Positions 15,981-24,326 of a stretch of 24,854 bases of DNA are shown in pieces. The notes under the pieces were generated by a model that made no database searches, was not told the origin of the DNA, and saw nothing but the letters and a program-made list of their open reading frames with translations. Position numbers and translations under genes: made by a program. Every line of letters begins with the position of its first letter. The stretch's first letter is position 1. This stretch comes from a virus. The stretch lies in the IMG/VR virus record IMGVR_UViG_3300042879_004011, positions 1-24,854 of that record, one strand, 5' to 3'.

Positions 15981-17851
15981 ATATAAACTCCTTCTTTAAG
16001 AAGATCTTCAATAGTCATAATTTTATCTAACATCGCAATGCCTAAAATATCGAATTTAATAATTCCAATAGATTCTAAATCTTGCATTTCCATACCAGCA
16101 ATTGGTTGACCATTTTTAGAATCGTATATCATTGGACATATTTGATTTAACGATTGAGCACTAATGGCGATTCCAGCAGCATGTTTAGACTGATTTGATT
16201 TGGTTCCTTCTAAACGCATGGCTTGCTCAAACCTCTTTGCCAATGGACCCTGCAATTCTCCATTATCATCAATATAACACCACTCTTTGAGTTTGTCAAC
16301 ATTATTTTCTAATGCCCATCTGATAATAGAAGATTCACCGGTTTCTTCTTTCATTTCTTGAAGTTCATCAGCAATTTTCGCTTCATCTGGAATATTTTTG
16401 GTGATTTTATTCATTTCTTCAAATGATATATTTCCATAAACTCTTAATACATCTTTTAATGCTCCTCTACCTTTGATCGTATTAAAAGTTACCATTTGAG
16501 ATACTTTATCATGACCATATTTATTTTTAATATAATCGATAATAACTTCACGCTTATTAATTGGAACATCCACATCAATATCTGGCATGGAAATTCTATC
16601 AGCGGTATTTCGACCAGAATTATAAAATCTATCAAACAATAAATGATATTTAATAGGATCAATACTAGTAATGCCAATCAAATATGATACCAGACAACCA
16701 GCCGCACTACCACGACCCGGTCCTGGCAACCACCCATTCTTTCTCACATAGTTCACAATATCTTGCACAATAAGAAAGTAACTACTTAATCCAGCACCTT
16801 GAAGTACTTCTAATTCATACTTAATACGATCCACATAAATCTGCTGGTCTTCTTTGGGAATATTATCAGCAATCTTATCCCTCCAACCATCTCTACATAA
16901 TTGCCTTAAATATTCGTCTGGATTATATCCTTTGGGACATTCAAATGGAGGCAGATTAGGTTTGCTCAAAATATCATAATCTTCAACCAAATTGGCCACA
17001 TAATTGGTATTCTTAATTTCTGTTTCAGTATGTAATGCTGTCATCTCCTCTTGAGATGGAATATGATAATTATCTGATGTGAAAAAACACCCCATAGGCA
17101 CTTCTTCATCATTACTAATTTTACGACTAATCTCTGGAAATGTTGTTTTAAGATTATTACATAATAATATTCTTTGATCTATAGCGTCTTCTCTATTGCA
17201 GTAATGAGCATCGGGAGTACATATTACATATGTATTAGTTTCTTTTCCAAGAACCCTAATAGCATCTGTTAGAATTTTTTGTACTGGAAGATTTTCAACA
17301 TCGATTAATTGAGCTTCAAGAAATACTTTATTATTAAATAATGTTTTGATTTTGTTGATATGCTGAATACCAAGTTCTTTCCAATCGCTCTTTAATTGAT
17401 AATTATCCAGAATAGCATCTGCTAATGTGGATCCTAAATGACCAGTTATAGCAATAAGATTACCACTATTTAATTCTGATAATTTTTCTAAATTGAGTCT
17501 TGGCTTATGGTAATAATATTCTGGTTTATTAGATTCTGATACGATCTTAATAAGATCTTGCCATCCATTATAATTTTGTGCAAGAACGAGGAAGTGACTA
17601 AGATTTCTATTTTCTTTTTCTTGTACTGATGGATCTTGTTCACAAATGTAAAGTTCGCATCCAAGTATTGGTTTTATACCAGCCTTTTTCATCGCGGAAT
17701 AAAACTTAACAGCACCAGCAATATTACCATGATCCGTCAGAGCACACGCTGTAGCATTAATAGATTTACAGCGTTCTGCCATTTGTTCAGGTTTGGATAA
17801 TCCATCCAATAAACTGAACATACTATGACAGTGTAGGGGTATGTAGTTCAT
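15977..17851 (-). CDS. dnaE: DNA polymerase III alpha, N-terminal part (PHP and palm)
   Basis: A 624-aa protein matching the first half of bacterial DnaE. The PHP domain opens with L-H7-C-H9-S and D16, then T-D40-H41-G, G-C-E66, H86 and P-D214-A-H216. The metal site therefore looks intact, unlike in E. coli. The palm carries G-P-G-R-G-S-A-A-G (377-385), M-P-D424-I-D426-V-D (catalytic pair) and I-K-F-D601-I-L-G (third catalytic Asp). The protein then stops at residue 624, in the linker before the fingers. It is not a frameshift: the fingers begin in a separate gene 857 bases downstream. It cannot be processive alone and needs the C-terminal part. The ATG at 17851 overlaps the nuclease stop (ATGA), has no strong Shine-Dalgarno, and lies in the loop of an inverted repeat. 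Confidence 0.94.
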   Translation of the reverse strand: MNYIPLHCHSMFSLLDGLSKPEQMAERCKSINATACALTDHGNIAGAVKFYSAMKKAGIKPILGCELYICEQDPSVQEKENRNLSHFLVLAQNYNGWQDLIKIVSESNKPEYYYHKPRLNLEKLSELNSGNLIAITGHLGSTLADAILDNYQLKSDWKELGIQHINKIKTLFNNKVFLEAQLIDVENLPVQKILTDAIRVLGKETNTYVICTPDAHYCNREDAIDQRILLCNNLKTTFPEISRKISNDEEVPMGCFFTSDNYHIPSQEEMTALHTETEIKNTNYVANLVEDYDILSKPNLPPFECPKGYNPDEYLRQLCRDGWRDKIADNIPKEDQQIYVDRIKYELEVLQGAGLSSYFLIVQDIVNYVRKNGWLPGPGRGSAAGCLVSYLIGITSIDPIKYHLLFDRFYNSGRNTADRISMPDIDVDVPINKREVIIDYIKNKYGHDKVSQMVTFNTIKGRGALKDVLRVYGNISFEEMNKITKNIPDEAKIADELQEMKEETGESSIIRWALENNVDKLKEWCYIDDNGELQGPLAKRFEQAMRLEGTKSNQSKHAAGIAISAQSLNQICPMIYDSKNGQPIAGMEMQDLESIGIIKFDILGIAMLDKIMTIEDLLKEGVYI

Positions 17852-17884
17852 TCGGCGCTTCCCGGAGGTTTGTACATACCTACA
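17832..17884 (-). promoter_or_regulatory. Inverted repeat enclosing the start codon of the first polymerase gene
   Basis: TGTAGGTATGTA (- strand, 17884-17873) is complementary to 17845-17832, with a 2-base bulge on the latter side. Eight central pairs are uninterrupted. The 27-base loop holds the stop of the nuclease and the ATG at 17851. In RNA this would be a 12-bp hairpin around a translation start, a form expected of a translational operator. The function is inferred; chance is not excluded because both arms are coding. Confidence 0.4.
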
Positions 17885-18891
17885 GTATAGCCCGGAACAG
17901 TATACTCGTCAACAACATTGTCAACACCTTTTATACCTATATCGTGTTTAACTTGTTCACATTTTGTCATGTTTTGTCCAAGATTGCATAATTGCCCATC
18001 TCTATATTCAACAATCGGTAGAATATTAGTTCCTTCAAATGTTGTTTTACCATAATGACATAACTTGCTACATTTCCAAGATTTATTTAACTGTGGTATT
18101 TTTGTATTTTTGATCGTCTCAAATTTTTGTCTAATCATATTTTCTGTTTTTGGAAGATCGCTTTTATCATAACAGATAGTAAAAGCACCACCATCATTAA
18201 TAAAATTAATACTAACCATGATATGATCTATATCAGGATATAGTTGACTAACAGCATAATGATAAATTCTTAACTGAGGATCGTCTTGTAATTTAGCAAG
18301 AGTCTTTTCTTGACCAGTTGCCCAATCTAATCTTTTACCAGTTTTCCAGTCTATAATCTCTATGGTATTATCATTTACTTTAGTAATTAGGTCAATTGTA
18401 CCCTTAATGGCCAAATACCCGTCTAAATTTTCTGTATTAGTTTTATAATTATATTTTGCCCAAGGTTTTTTAATAACAATATCAAACCTTTGTTCTGGTT
18501 GCAGAATGTCTCGTGAGCGTGGATCAAACGATCCATTATGGTCTATTAGCGCCTTATGAACCCATTTGTGGCAGTCTTTATAATCTTTTACTTCCCATTC
18601 ATGATGTTTAAACTGGGCTGTATAGTATTTATAGACCCTTTCTGTGATACTATCAATATTATAATCATTAATATTAATATCACCCAAGATATCATCAGTA
18701 TAAATTAGTTTATTATTCTGAGAATATAATTTAATATAGGCCAATATTTCTAATACTTTATGACAGATAGTTCCTTTATCTGCTTTTTTGTTGGATGGAC
18801 TTTTCCATCCTAATACATAGTCAAAAAAATATTGTTGAGGACACATGCTATGTGTGCCATAGGAACTACTGCGTAAATAAGTTATGATCAT
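17848..18891 (-). CDS. RecB/Cas4-like PD-(D/E)XK nuclease
   Basis: A 347-aa nuclease of the RecB/Cas4/AddB-type PD-(D/E)XK superfamily. The family's opening S-x-S-x-x-x-x-x-x-C-P-x-x-Y appears as S-S-S-Y-G-T-H-S-M-C17-P-Q-Q-Y. Then come G-T-I-C-H44 (motif I His), G-T-I-D167, I-I-D181-W-K183-T-G (metal-binding D-x-K) and Q-L-R-I-Y-H-Y-A (206-213). Four Cys (C17, C274, C278, C311, with C302 as another candidate) could hold an iron-sulfur cluster as in Cas4 and AddB, but the spacing is not classic. It probably trims or resects DNA ends during replication or recombination. It overlaps the fucose synthase and polymerase genes by 4 bases each. There is no CRISPR array or cas1 nearby, so a Cas4 role is not supported. 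Confidence 0.82.
   Translation of the reverse strand: MIITYLRSSSYGTHSMCPQQYFFDYVLGWKSPSNKKADKGTICHKVLEILAYIKLYSQNNKLIYTDDILGDININDYNIDSITERVYKYYTAQFKHHEWEVKDYKDCHKWVHKALIDHNGSFDPRSRDILQPEQRFDIVIKKPWAKYNYKTNTENLDGYLAIKGTIDLITKVNDNTIEIIDWKTGKRLDWATGQEKTLAKLQDDPQLRIYHYAVSQLYPDIDHIMVSINFINDGGAFTICYDKSDLPKTENMIRQKFETIKNTKIPQLNKSWKCSKLCHYGKTTFEGTNILPIVEYRDGQLCNLGQNMTKCEQVKHDIGIKGVDNVVDEYTVPGYTVGMYKPPGSAE
17884..17912 (-). promoter_or_regulatory. Candidate internal promoter before the polymerase genes
   Basis: On the - strand TTGACG (17912-17907) and TATACT (17889-17884) each match 5 of 6 consensus bases, with the optimal 17-base spacing. The pair lies within the last codons of the nuclease gene, 33 bases before the polymerase start. 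A second TATACT lies at 17906-17901. Such matches occur by chance in AT-rich DNA, so this is tentative. Confidence 0.3.
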
Positions 18892-19832
18892 CTACAATTC
18901 TCTATGTTGTTTTTATACCACTCAACGGTCTGTCGTAAGCCATCATCAAAATTTTGTTTTGGTTCCCAACCCAACAATTCTTTTGCTTTAGAAATATCTA
19001 GCAATCTTCTGGGCTGACCGTCTGGTTTAGATGAATTCCATCTAACTTCACCATCATATTCACAATACTTAACAATTTTATCAATTAAATCTTTAATACG
19101 AATCTCCGAACCACTCCCCAAATTAATTGGTATTGGAGAATCTATTTTAAGAACAGCCTCAATAATGCCATTAGCAGCATCGTCAACATATAAGAAATCT
19201 CGTGTGGCAGAACCAGTTCCCCAACATTCTATAAATGGTTCTTTATTATTCTTAGCGGCAACACACTTTCTGATTAATGCGGGTACAACATGAGATGATG
19301 CTGGATTAAAATTATCATTTGGACCATAAAGATTAACAGGGATTAATACCGCACTCTTCAATCCATATTGTTGTTGATAAGCTTCCAACATCAAATAGAT
19401 AGCCTTTTTGGCAACTCCATATGGGGCATTAGTTTCTTCGGGATATCCATTCCATAAGTCTTCTTCTTTAAACGGCGATGGACAAAATTTAGGATAAGCA
19501 CATGCTGTACCAACAAATACAAATTTCTTAATATTATGAATTCTTGCTTGTTCTACAAGATTCAATCCCATGCTCATATTAGCATAAAAAAATCTACCTG
19601 GATTCTCCATGTTAGCACCAATACCACCAACTTCTGCCGCTAAATGTACTACTATATCTGGCTTATGATCTTCATATAGTTTAATTACATTTGCTTCTTT
19701 TGTCAGATCAATATCTGCTTTTCTTGGTACTACTATTTTTGACGGATCAAATCCTGCTTCTAATAGTTTTTTAACAACTGATTGACCAAGAAAGCCAGCA
19801 CCACCAGTAACTATAACCTTATCTTGAAGCAT
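18888..19832 (-). CDS. fcl: GDP-L-fucose synthase
   Basis: A 314-aa short-chain dehydrogenase/epimerase. It converts GDP-4-keto-6-deoxymannose into GDP-L-fucose with NADPH by epimerising two carbons and reducing the keto group. The Rossmann motif G10-G-A-G13-F-L-G16 binds [12 protein letters not shown] (64-71) and [13 protein letters not shown]138-G-V-A-K142-K, with the Y-x3-K catalytic pair, follow. [16 protein letters not shown] (about 167-182) is diagnostic of the family. The S-S-C segment is G-T109-A-C111 here, so Thr replaces the catalytic Ser while the Cys base is kept, as in a common subgroup. Length is typical. It follows gmd with a 14-base overlap, so the two-step pathway is complete. 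The cytoplasmic product would feed a fucosyltransferase. Confidence 0.93.
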   Translation of the reverse strand: MLQDKVIVTGGAGFLGQSVVKKLLEAGFDPSKIVVPRKADIDLTKEANVIKLYEDHKPDIVVHLAAEVGGIGANMENPGRFFYANMSMGLNLVEQARIHNIKKFVFVGTACAYPKFCPSPFKEEDLWNGYPEETNAPYGVAKKAIYLMLEAYQQQYGLKSAVLIPVNLYGPNDNFNPASSHVVPALIRKCVAAKNNKEPFIECWGTGSATRDFLYVDDAANGIIEAVLKIDSPIPINLGSGSEIRIKDLIDKIVKYCEYDGEVRWNSSKPDGQPRRLLDISKAKELLGWEPKQNFDDGLRQTVEWYKNNIENCR

Positions 19833-20808
19833 AGAATTTTTCCTTTTCTGCTAATTGTAAATCATTTTCAATCATAATTCTAATGAGATCATTGAATGAT
19901 GTTTGTGGCGTCCACCCTAATTGTGTTTTTGCCTTATGTGAATCACCTAACAGAAGATCAACTTCTGATGGTCTATAATAAATGGGATCTATAGAAACAA
20001 AGTCACGATAATTTAAACCCAATTCATTAAATGCTAATTCACAAAACTCTCTTACAGAATGCGTCTCGCCGGTAGATATAACATAATCCTCTGGAGTTTC
20101 TTTTTGTAGCATCATCCACATAGCCTCAACATAATCTTTAGCATATCCCCAATCTCGTTTAGCATCTAAATTCCCTAACAGTAATTTATTTTGTAATCCT
20201 AATTTTATCCTAGTTGCTGCTCTGGTAATTTTTCTAGTGACAAAAGTTTCGCCTCGTCTTGGACTCTCATGATTAAATAGTATACCACTACATCCAAATA
20301 TATTATAACTTTCTCTATAATTGACTGTGATCCAGTGGCCATATAGTTTAGCAACCCCATATGGTGATCTTGGATAAAATGGTGTTGTTTCTTTTTGTGG
20401 AGTTTCATATACTTTACCAAACATCTCAGAACTCGATGCCTGATAAAATCTGATAGATTTATCTAAATCCTCTTTAATATCTCTAATTATTTCTAATATA
20501 TTTAATGTGCCTATTGATACAGAATTAGTTGTGTAAACAGGTTCTTGGAAACTAACCTTAACATGACTCTGTGCTGCAAGATTATAGATTTCGTCTGGTA
20601 AAATCTTTCTAATTATTCTTGATAAACAACTACTATCAGTAACATCACCATAATATAGATTTAAATCTTTATGAATATGATCAATTCTAGTGGTTGGAAA
20701 ATTACTGGTTCTTCTTATAATACCATGAACTTCATAACCCTTATTCAGCAATAACTCTGCTAAATAGGATCCATCTTGGCCAGTAATCCCCGTAATAAAT
20801 GCTTTCAT
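19819..20808 (-). CDS. gmd: GDP-mannose 4,6-dehydratase
   Basis: A 329-aa extended SDR enzyme converting GDP-D-mannose to GDP-4-keto-6-deoxymannose, the first step to GDP-L-fucose, GDP-rhamnose and related sugars. The NADP loop is [10 protein letters not shown] (6-15). N-L-A-A-Q-S-H-V (76-83), S-S-S-E-M-F-G (125-131, catalytic S/T and Glu) and Y150-G-V-A-K154 follow. [15 protein letters not shown] (179-193) is characteristic of the tetrameric Gmd family. [12 protein letters not shown] (about 218-229) is also diagnostic. Length is near normal. Its start overlaps the dNMP kinase stop by 4 bases, which is striking for a sugar gene inside a replication operon. GDP-mannose would come from the host. 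Confidence 0.94.
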   Translation of the reverse strand: MKAFITGITGQDGSYLAELLLNKGYEVHGIIRRTSNFPTTRIDHIHKDLNLYYGDVTDSSCLSRIIRKILPDEIYNLAAQSHVKVSFQEPVYTTNSVSIGTLNILEIIRDIKEDLDKSIRFYQASSSEMFGKVYETPQKETTPFYPRSPYGVAKLYGHWITVNYRESYNIFGCSGILFNHESPRRGETFVTRKITRAATRIKLGLQNKLLLGNLDAKRDWGYAKDYVEAMWMMLQKETPEDYVISTGETHSVREFCELAFNELGLNYRDFVSIDPIYYRPSEVDLLLGDSHKAKTQLGWTPQTSFNDLIRIMIENDLQLAEKEKFYASR

Positions 20809-21383
20809 TGTAAGATAGCTTTCTTTTTTAAGAAACTATAAACCTCATCACATTGTTCTTCTATAGTCATAATAGTATTATTCAATACAAGATCAAAGTT
20901 AGATTGATTATAATTATTAGCATCTAATGCAGTTTCACTGGCGTGATCAGAATTATATGGATTACGATTTAATTTAATAACAATACCACCAGCATTTCTT
21001 ATAGACTCTACTTCGTTAGGAAATCTACAATCTGCTATAATGGCTAAATCCATATTCTCTTTCATAATTTTATTAATTGTAGCATTTACCCAAACATCAT
21101 GATACATATTTCGTAGTATGTCTGTGCCTACTACTTGCATAACTTCTCTGGCTGTTAGATATTTATCCTGCCACTTAATATGTGTTAGAGTATTTTTCTG
21201 TAAATCAGAACCATAACATTGCTCATGGGATAAACCAAGAATATTAATACATATATCTTGTTTTAAAGGATCTGCGAAATTATAAATTTTAGTTTTTACA
21301 CCAAGACTACAACTAACAATAAATTCAGAGCAAGTTGTTTTTCCAGACTGTTTTCTACCAGCAAATGCTATAATTTTTGTCAT
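20805..21383 (-). CDS. Deoxynucleoside monophosphate kinase
   Basis: A 192-aa P-loop kinase like phage T4 gp1-type dNMP kinases, which phosphorylate dNMPs, sometimes modified ones, to diphosphates for replication. The Walker A loop is [10 protein letters not shown]15-T16-T. A central [14 protein letters not shown] segment and D-V-W-V-N-A form the substrate lid and base-binding region typical of the family. D-C-R-F-P-N-E-V (about 117-124) is the conserved Arg-bearing strand, and R-N-P-Y then D-H-A-S-E-T complete it. It is coupled by 4-base overlaps to primase before it and gmd after it. The substrate base cannot be read from the sequence. A kinase for a modified dNMP is possible given the adjacent sugar genes. 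Confidence 0.85.
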   Translation of the reverse strand: MTKIIAFAGRKQSGKTTCSEFIVSCSLGVKTKIYNFADPLKQDICINILGLSHEQCYGSDLQKNTLTHIKWQDKYLTAREVMQVVGTDILRNMYHDVWVNATINKIMKENMDLAIIADCRFPNEVESIRNAGGIVIKLNRNPYNSDHASETALDANNYNQSNFDLVLNNTIMTIEEQCDEVYSFLKKKAILQ

Positions 21384-22537
21384 GTTATTCTCTGTAAATA
21401 GGTTTTAATTTCATCATTTATTTCTGCACTAGTCATTTCCCCAATATCTGGTTTGCTAATATTTGGGATGAATACTCTGTAAGTGTTTTGACATTTGATC
21501 TTAATTTGATCTGCGGCTTTTCTACCAGCCTCATCATTATCTGTTAAAATAACCAAACTCATAGCACCAGATGAATCTAATAGAATTTTTTGGCGATCAC
21601 TTAAAGAACAACCAAACATGGCAACGCTATTATGAATTCCGTTTTCTTCTAATCTCCACACATTACCAGGACTCTCAACTATAATAGCAACACCAGTCTT
21701 TAAGATATGTTCTTTAGCAAACCAAAAATTGTAAAGATGGTTTTGACTTTTAAAGTCTTTATTATGTTTCCATTTACAATACTTCCATATATCATCACTA
21801 TGAGGGCATGAATTGTTGGGATCATGAAATCCTTTGCAACTCTCACACTTTTCATATATACTGCGTCCAGTGCATCCTACCATAAACTTATAATTATTAT
21901 CATAAATTGGCACAACAACACGGTTTGTCATTTCTTTATTTGGAGATGAACAAAAACCAACATCATATTTTTCCAATATCTCTTTAGTATAGTGTCTATC
22001 AATAAAATATTGTGCTGGTATGTTTAAAGACTTAACTATTTGAGATCTTGTAATTTGTGGTGCTTCTGGTTGACTATTATTATTTAAATAACCCACCATG
22101 CTAGTAAATTGCTTTTTATCTCTGTCTACTCTGGAGATTTTAATATTGCTAAAATCTTTATTGATTAGACTCAAAGCATATTCTACGGCCTCCTGAAATG
22201 AACATGATTCATCTCCATCTTTTTTCCATCCATACTTTTGGTTGGAAATAATACCACGAATAAATCCTAGGATAGATCCTTTAAAAATCTTTTCACAATT
22301 ATGGGTTCTGCACTTCCAATTGCCACGATATGTATCACCCTCTGGATACAAATTTAATGCTGATAGATTATCTCCATCATGAATTGGGCAGGCCATTGTG
22401 ATCATCTTGCCGTTATTTTTATAATCTAAACCAAAAGCATCTAATAAGGATTCGATATTATCACATACCTCATCACATACTATCTTTAACTTGGCCTGAT
22501 CATTCAAATGGGATTTCTTGGTCTTCATTGTTTTCAT
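21380..22537 (-). CDS. dnaG: DnaG-type DNA primase
   Basis: A 385-aa primase that makes RNA primers for the replisome. The N-terminal CHC2 zinc-binding domain has C50-P-I-H53, C76 and C81. The core ends with a TOPRIM domain: I-I-V-E288-S-P-G-N-V-W-R-L-E, then L-T-D333-N-D335-E-A-G for the metals. It is much shorter than bacterial DnaG (about 580 aa) and lacks the C-terminal helicase-binding domain. Between the two domains, in place of the usual K-Y-L-N-S loop, sits a second Cys set (C231-x2-C234, C244, C254) that probably binds another zinc. The start at 22537 overlaps the helicase gene by 38 bases; an ATG three codons in is an alternative. AGGA lies 11 bases upstream. Helicase coupling is likely but must use another surface. 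Confidence 0.9.
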   Translation of the reverse strand: MKTMKTKKSHLNDQAKLKIVCDEVCDNIESLLDAFGLDYKNNGKMITMACPIHDGDNLSALNLYPEGDTYRGNWKCRTHNCEKIFKGSILGFIRGIISNQKYGWKKDGDESCSFQEAVEYALSLINKDFSNIKISRVDRDKKQFTSMVGYLNNNSQPEAPQITRSQIVKSLNIPAQYFIDRHYTKEILEKYDVGFCSSPNKEMTNRVVVPIYDNNYKFMVGCTGRSIYEKCESCKGFHDPNNSCPHSDDIWKYCKWKHNKDFKSQNHLYNFWFAKEHILKTGVAIIVESPGNVWRLEENGIHNSVAMFGCSLSDRQKILLDSSGAMSLVILTDNDEAGRKAADQIKIKCQNTYRVFIPNISKPDIGEMTSAEINDEIKTYLQRIT

Positions 22538-23957
22538 CTACGATAAATCCTTCGTCTCCAATTTTATTATTGTTCATTAATTCTAATCTGGTCTTACCCT
22601 CACTAATTTTTGCACACCAACCCTTCATGTGACAATTAATATAATCATTGTCATCTAATCCTCCACCGTGACGGCTAACTAATGGCAATAATTTTCGATT
22701 ACCATTAGTTGGACCATCCTCTGCCATTTCATCATCTGCTTTTCTCTTAAAAATACTAAAATTACTACACAACCAAATAATTCTATCTGAACCACTCGCC
22801 GTGTCAGTACTCTCTTTAGTTATACCATCTCTATTTAATTGTACAAAAGCCAAGATTGGAATCTGATATCTAACAGCAAAATTATGCAGTGCGGTCATCA
22901 TAAATCCTAATACTTGATATTCTTTCATATCTTGACTAATCCCAGCACTATCCATAAGTTTAAGATAATCATAAACTATTAAACACTGTTTTGCTGTGCC
23001 ATCATCATTTAATCCCACTTCCTTAACCAACCATCTTCTCATTAGTGATAATTGTTCTTCAAATGGTTTTCCAGCAATTGTTTTATAGAAAATAGGTGTA
23101 GATTTTAATTCTTCTGATGCTGTTAATATCTTATTTCTTTGATCTGGAGATTCTGCAAATTTACCAGTTTCAATGGCCGAAATTTCAGTCTCAGTCTTCA
23201 TTGCCAATACTCTATTAATATGATCCTTCACATTCATCTCAGTATCCATATTTAAAACAGGAATACCAAGTTTAGCAATATTATGACCCATATTATCTGC
23301 CAAAAGAGTTTTGCCAGTTTTGGGTCGTGCTGCTATTACATTAACAGTACCCTTTCTAAAACCTCCACCAATAGCCTGATCGTAAACTGGAAACCCCGTT
23401 GGAATACCAATTTGATCTATAGGATTTTCAACCAAATCTGTAATATATTGATCGATATCTTTACCGATATGTACTGGATTATTATCGCCATCATTTAATA
23501 AAGAAGAAAAATTAAATATAGCATCTTCTGCAATACCCAAAATATTTGCTATTGGTTCACTACCATTAATTTCTAATATCTTATCCTGAGCCTGCTCCAG
23601 CTGTTTGCGTAACAATCTTGCAATTTCAAGTTTACGAATTTTAGCAGCAAACTTACGAACATTCTCAAGATTAACGGGAAAGTCAATTATCGCTTTAAGA
23701 TGTTGAGTTTCTTCCTTTTTCGCTAAAATATGTGAAACGCCAACTTCTTGTGCAGCAGAATAAATTGATGGTATATCAATCTTAGGCTTTTGTTCGTTAT
23801 CACATAAGCATTTTAGACATTTAAATATTATAGCATTACTATCAATTGTAAAAGATGATTCTTGGACAATATCAGCAATATCTAAATAAGCATCTTCGCC
23901 AAATTTACAAATACCTGCTAATACTGCTCTTTCAGCAGCGGGGTCACATAGAATCAT
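22500..23957 (-). CDS. dnaB: Replicative DNA helicase (DnaB-type)
   Basis: A 485-aa hexameric 5'-3' replicative helicase. The N-terminal DnaB domain is recognisable by A-E-R-A-V-L-A-G (7-14). The RecA-like motor has G-I-P-T-G-F-P-V-Y-D (184-193), Walker A A210-R-P-K-T-G-K-T217, M-D-T-E240 (catalytic Glu), Walker B L-I-V-Y-D330-Y-L-K-L-M, F-V-Q373-L-N-R and a G-S-D-R-I-I-W motif (389-395). The C-terminus is acidic and ends D-Q-E-I-P-F-E, reminiscent of an SSB tip. The ATG at 23957 has AGGA ahead of it and lies 3 bases after the zinc-ribbon gene. It overlaps the primase by 38 bases, fitting a helicase-primase pair made together. No loader gene is seen in this window. Confidence 0.93.
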   Translation of the reverse strand: MILCDPAAERAVLAGICKFGEDAYLDIADIVQESSFTIDSNAIIFKCLKCLCDNEQKPKIDIPSIYSAAQEVGVSHILAKKEETQHLKAIIDFPVNLENVRKFAAKIRKLEIARLLRKQLEQAQDKILEINGSEPIANILGIAEDAIFNFSSLLNDGDNNPVHIGKDIDQYITDLVENPIDQIGIPTGFPVYDQAIGGGFRKGTVNVIAARPKTGKTLLADNMGHNIAKLGIPVLNMDTEMNVKDHINRVLAMKTETEISAIETGKFAESPDQRNKILTASEELKSTPIFYKTIAGKPFEEQLSLMRRWLVKEVGLNDDGTAKQCLIVYDYLKLMDSAGISQDMKEYQVLGFMMTALHNFAVRYQIPILAFVQLNRDGITKESTDTASGSDRIIWLCSNFSIFKRKADDEMAEDGPTNGNRKLLPLVSRHGGGLDDNDYINCHMKGWCAKISEGKTRLELMNNNKIGDEGFIVDENNEDQEIPFE

Positions 23958-23960
23958 TTT

Positions 23961-24326
23961 TTATCCTGCGGATGATGAGCATTTGTTACACTTATATCTT
24001 TCCACCGACTCGACCAATGAGGGGCAAATGGACTCTTTTTTGCCACACACCCTACATTGTATTGTGATGGGGGTGTAAGGTCTATTTCTTGGGACTGGTG
24101 CGAACTTTGCTAATTTTTTATCAATTGCAGTGTCTTCTTTATGCATTCTAGATTCTGGCATATCTTCAAATTTATTTTCTTTAACCGTTTCGACTGATTT
24201 TATATTTTTTGTTTTTGTAGACTTAGTTTTCTTTTTGGGCTTAGATGATTCTTCCTGAACATCATCACTCAGACCCTTTTGTAGAATAGCTATTAATGCT
24301 TTGATATCATCATTATCAAGACCCAT
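23961..24326 (-). CDS. Small C-terminal zinc-ribbon protein
   Basis: A 121-aa protein in three parts. A short acidic helix (3-25) is followed by a Lys-rich, low-complexity linker (29-56, K-P-K-K-K-T-K-S-T-K-T-K) and a four-Cys ribbon at the end (C91-x2-C94 and C113-x2-C116, with a spare C101). The ribbon follows a P-V-P-R-N-R-P-Y segment and is typical of small nucleic-acid-binding or transcription-related phage proteins. It overlaps the preceding gene by 11 bases and sits 3 bases before the helicase gene. I do not recognise a family. A helicase partner or transcription factor role is inferred from position and zinc-ribbon form only. Confidence 0.65.
   Translation of the reverse strand: MGLDNDDIKALIAILQKGLSDDVQEESSKPKKKTKSTKTKNIKSVETVKENKFEDMPESRMHKEDTAIDKKLAKFAPVPRNRPYTPITIQCRVCGKKESICPSLVESVERYKCNKCSSSAG

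Noticed and set aside
16271-16299. TTGACA-17-TATATT on the - strand inside the first polymerase gene
   Set aside because: The match is good, but by my rough base-composition estimate about one such pair is expected by chance in this much AT-rich DNA, and it lies deep in conserved coding sequence.
15860-17775. Shared S-I-N-A-T-A peptide in the polymerase PHP domain and the 62-aa protein
   Set aside because: Only about 12 bases match, the contexts differ, and no wider similarity suggests duplication.
13498-17851. Split intein joining the polymerase parts, as in cyanobacterial DnaE
   Set aside because: The first protein ends K-E-G-V-Y-I with no intein N-fragment, and the second has no C-intein His-Asn ending before its DnaE sequence.
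17848-18891. Cas4 of a CRISPR system
   Set aside because: The nuclease shares the superfamily motifs, but there is no cas1, cas2 or repeat array in the window, and such nucleases are common in phage replication.
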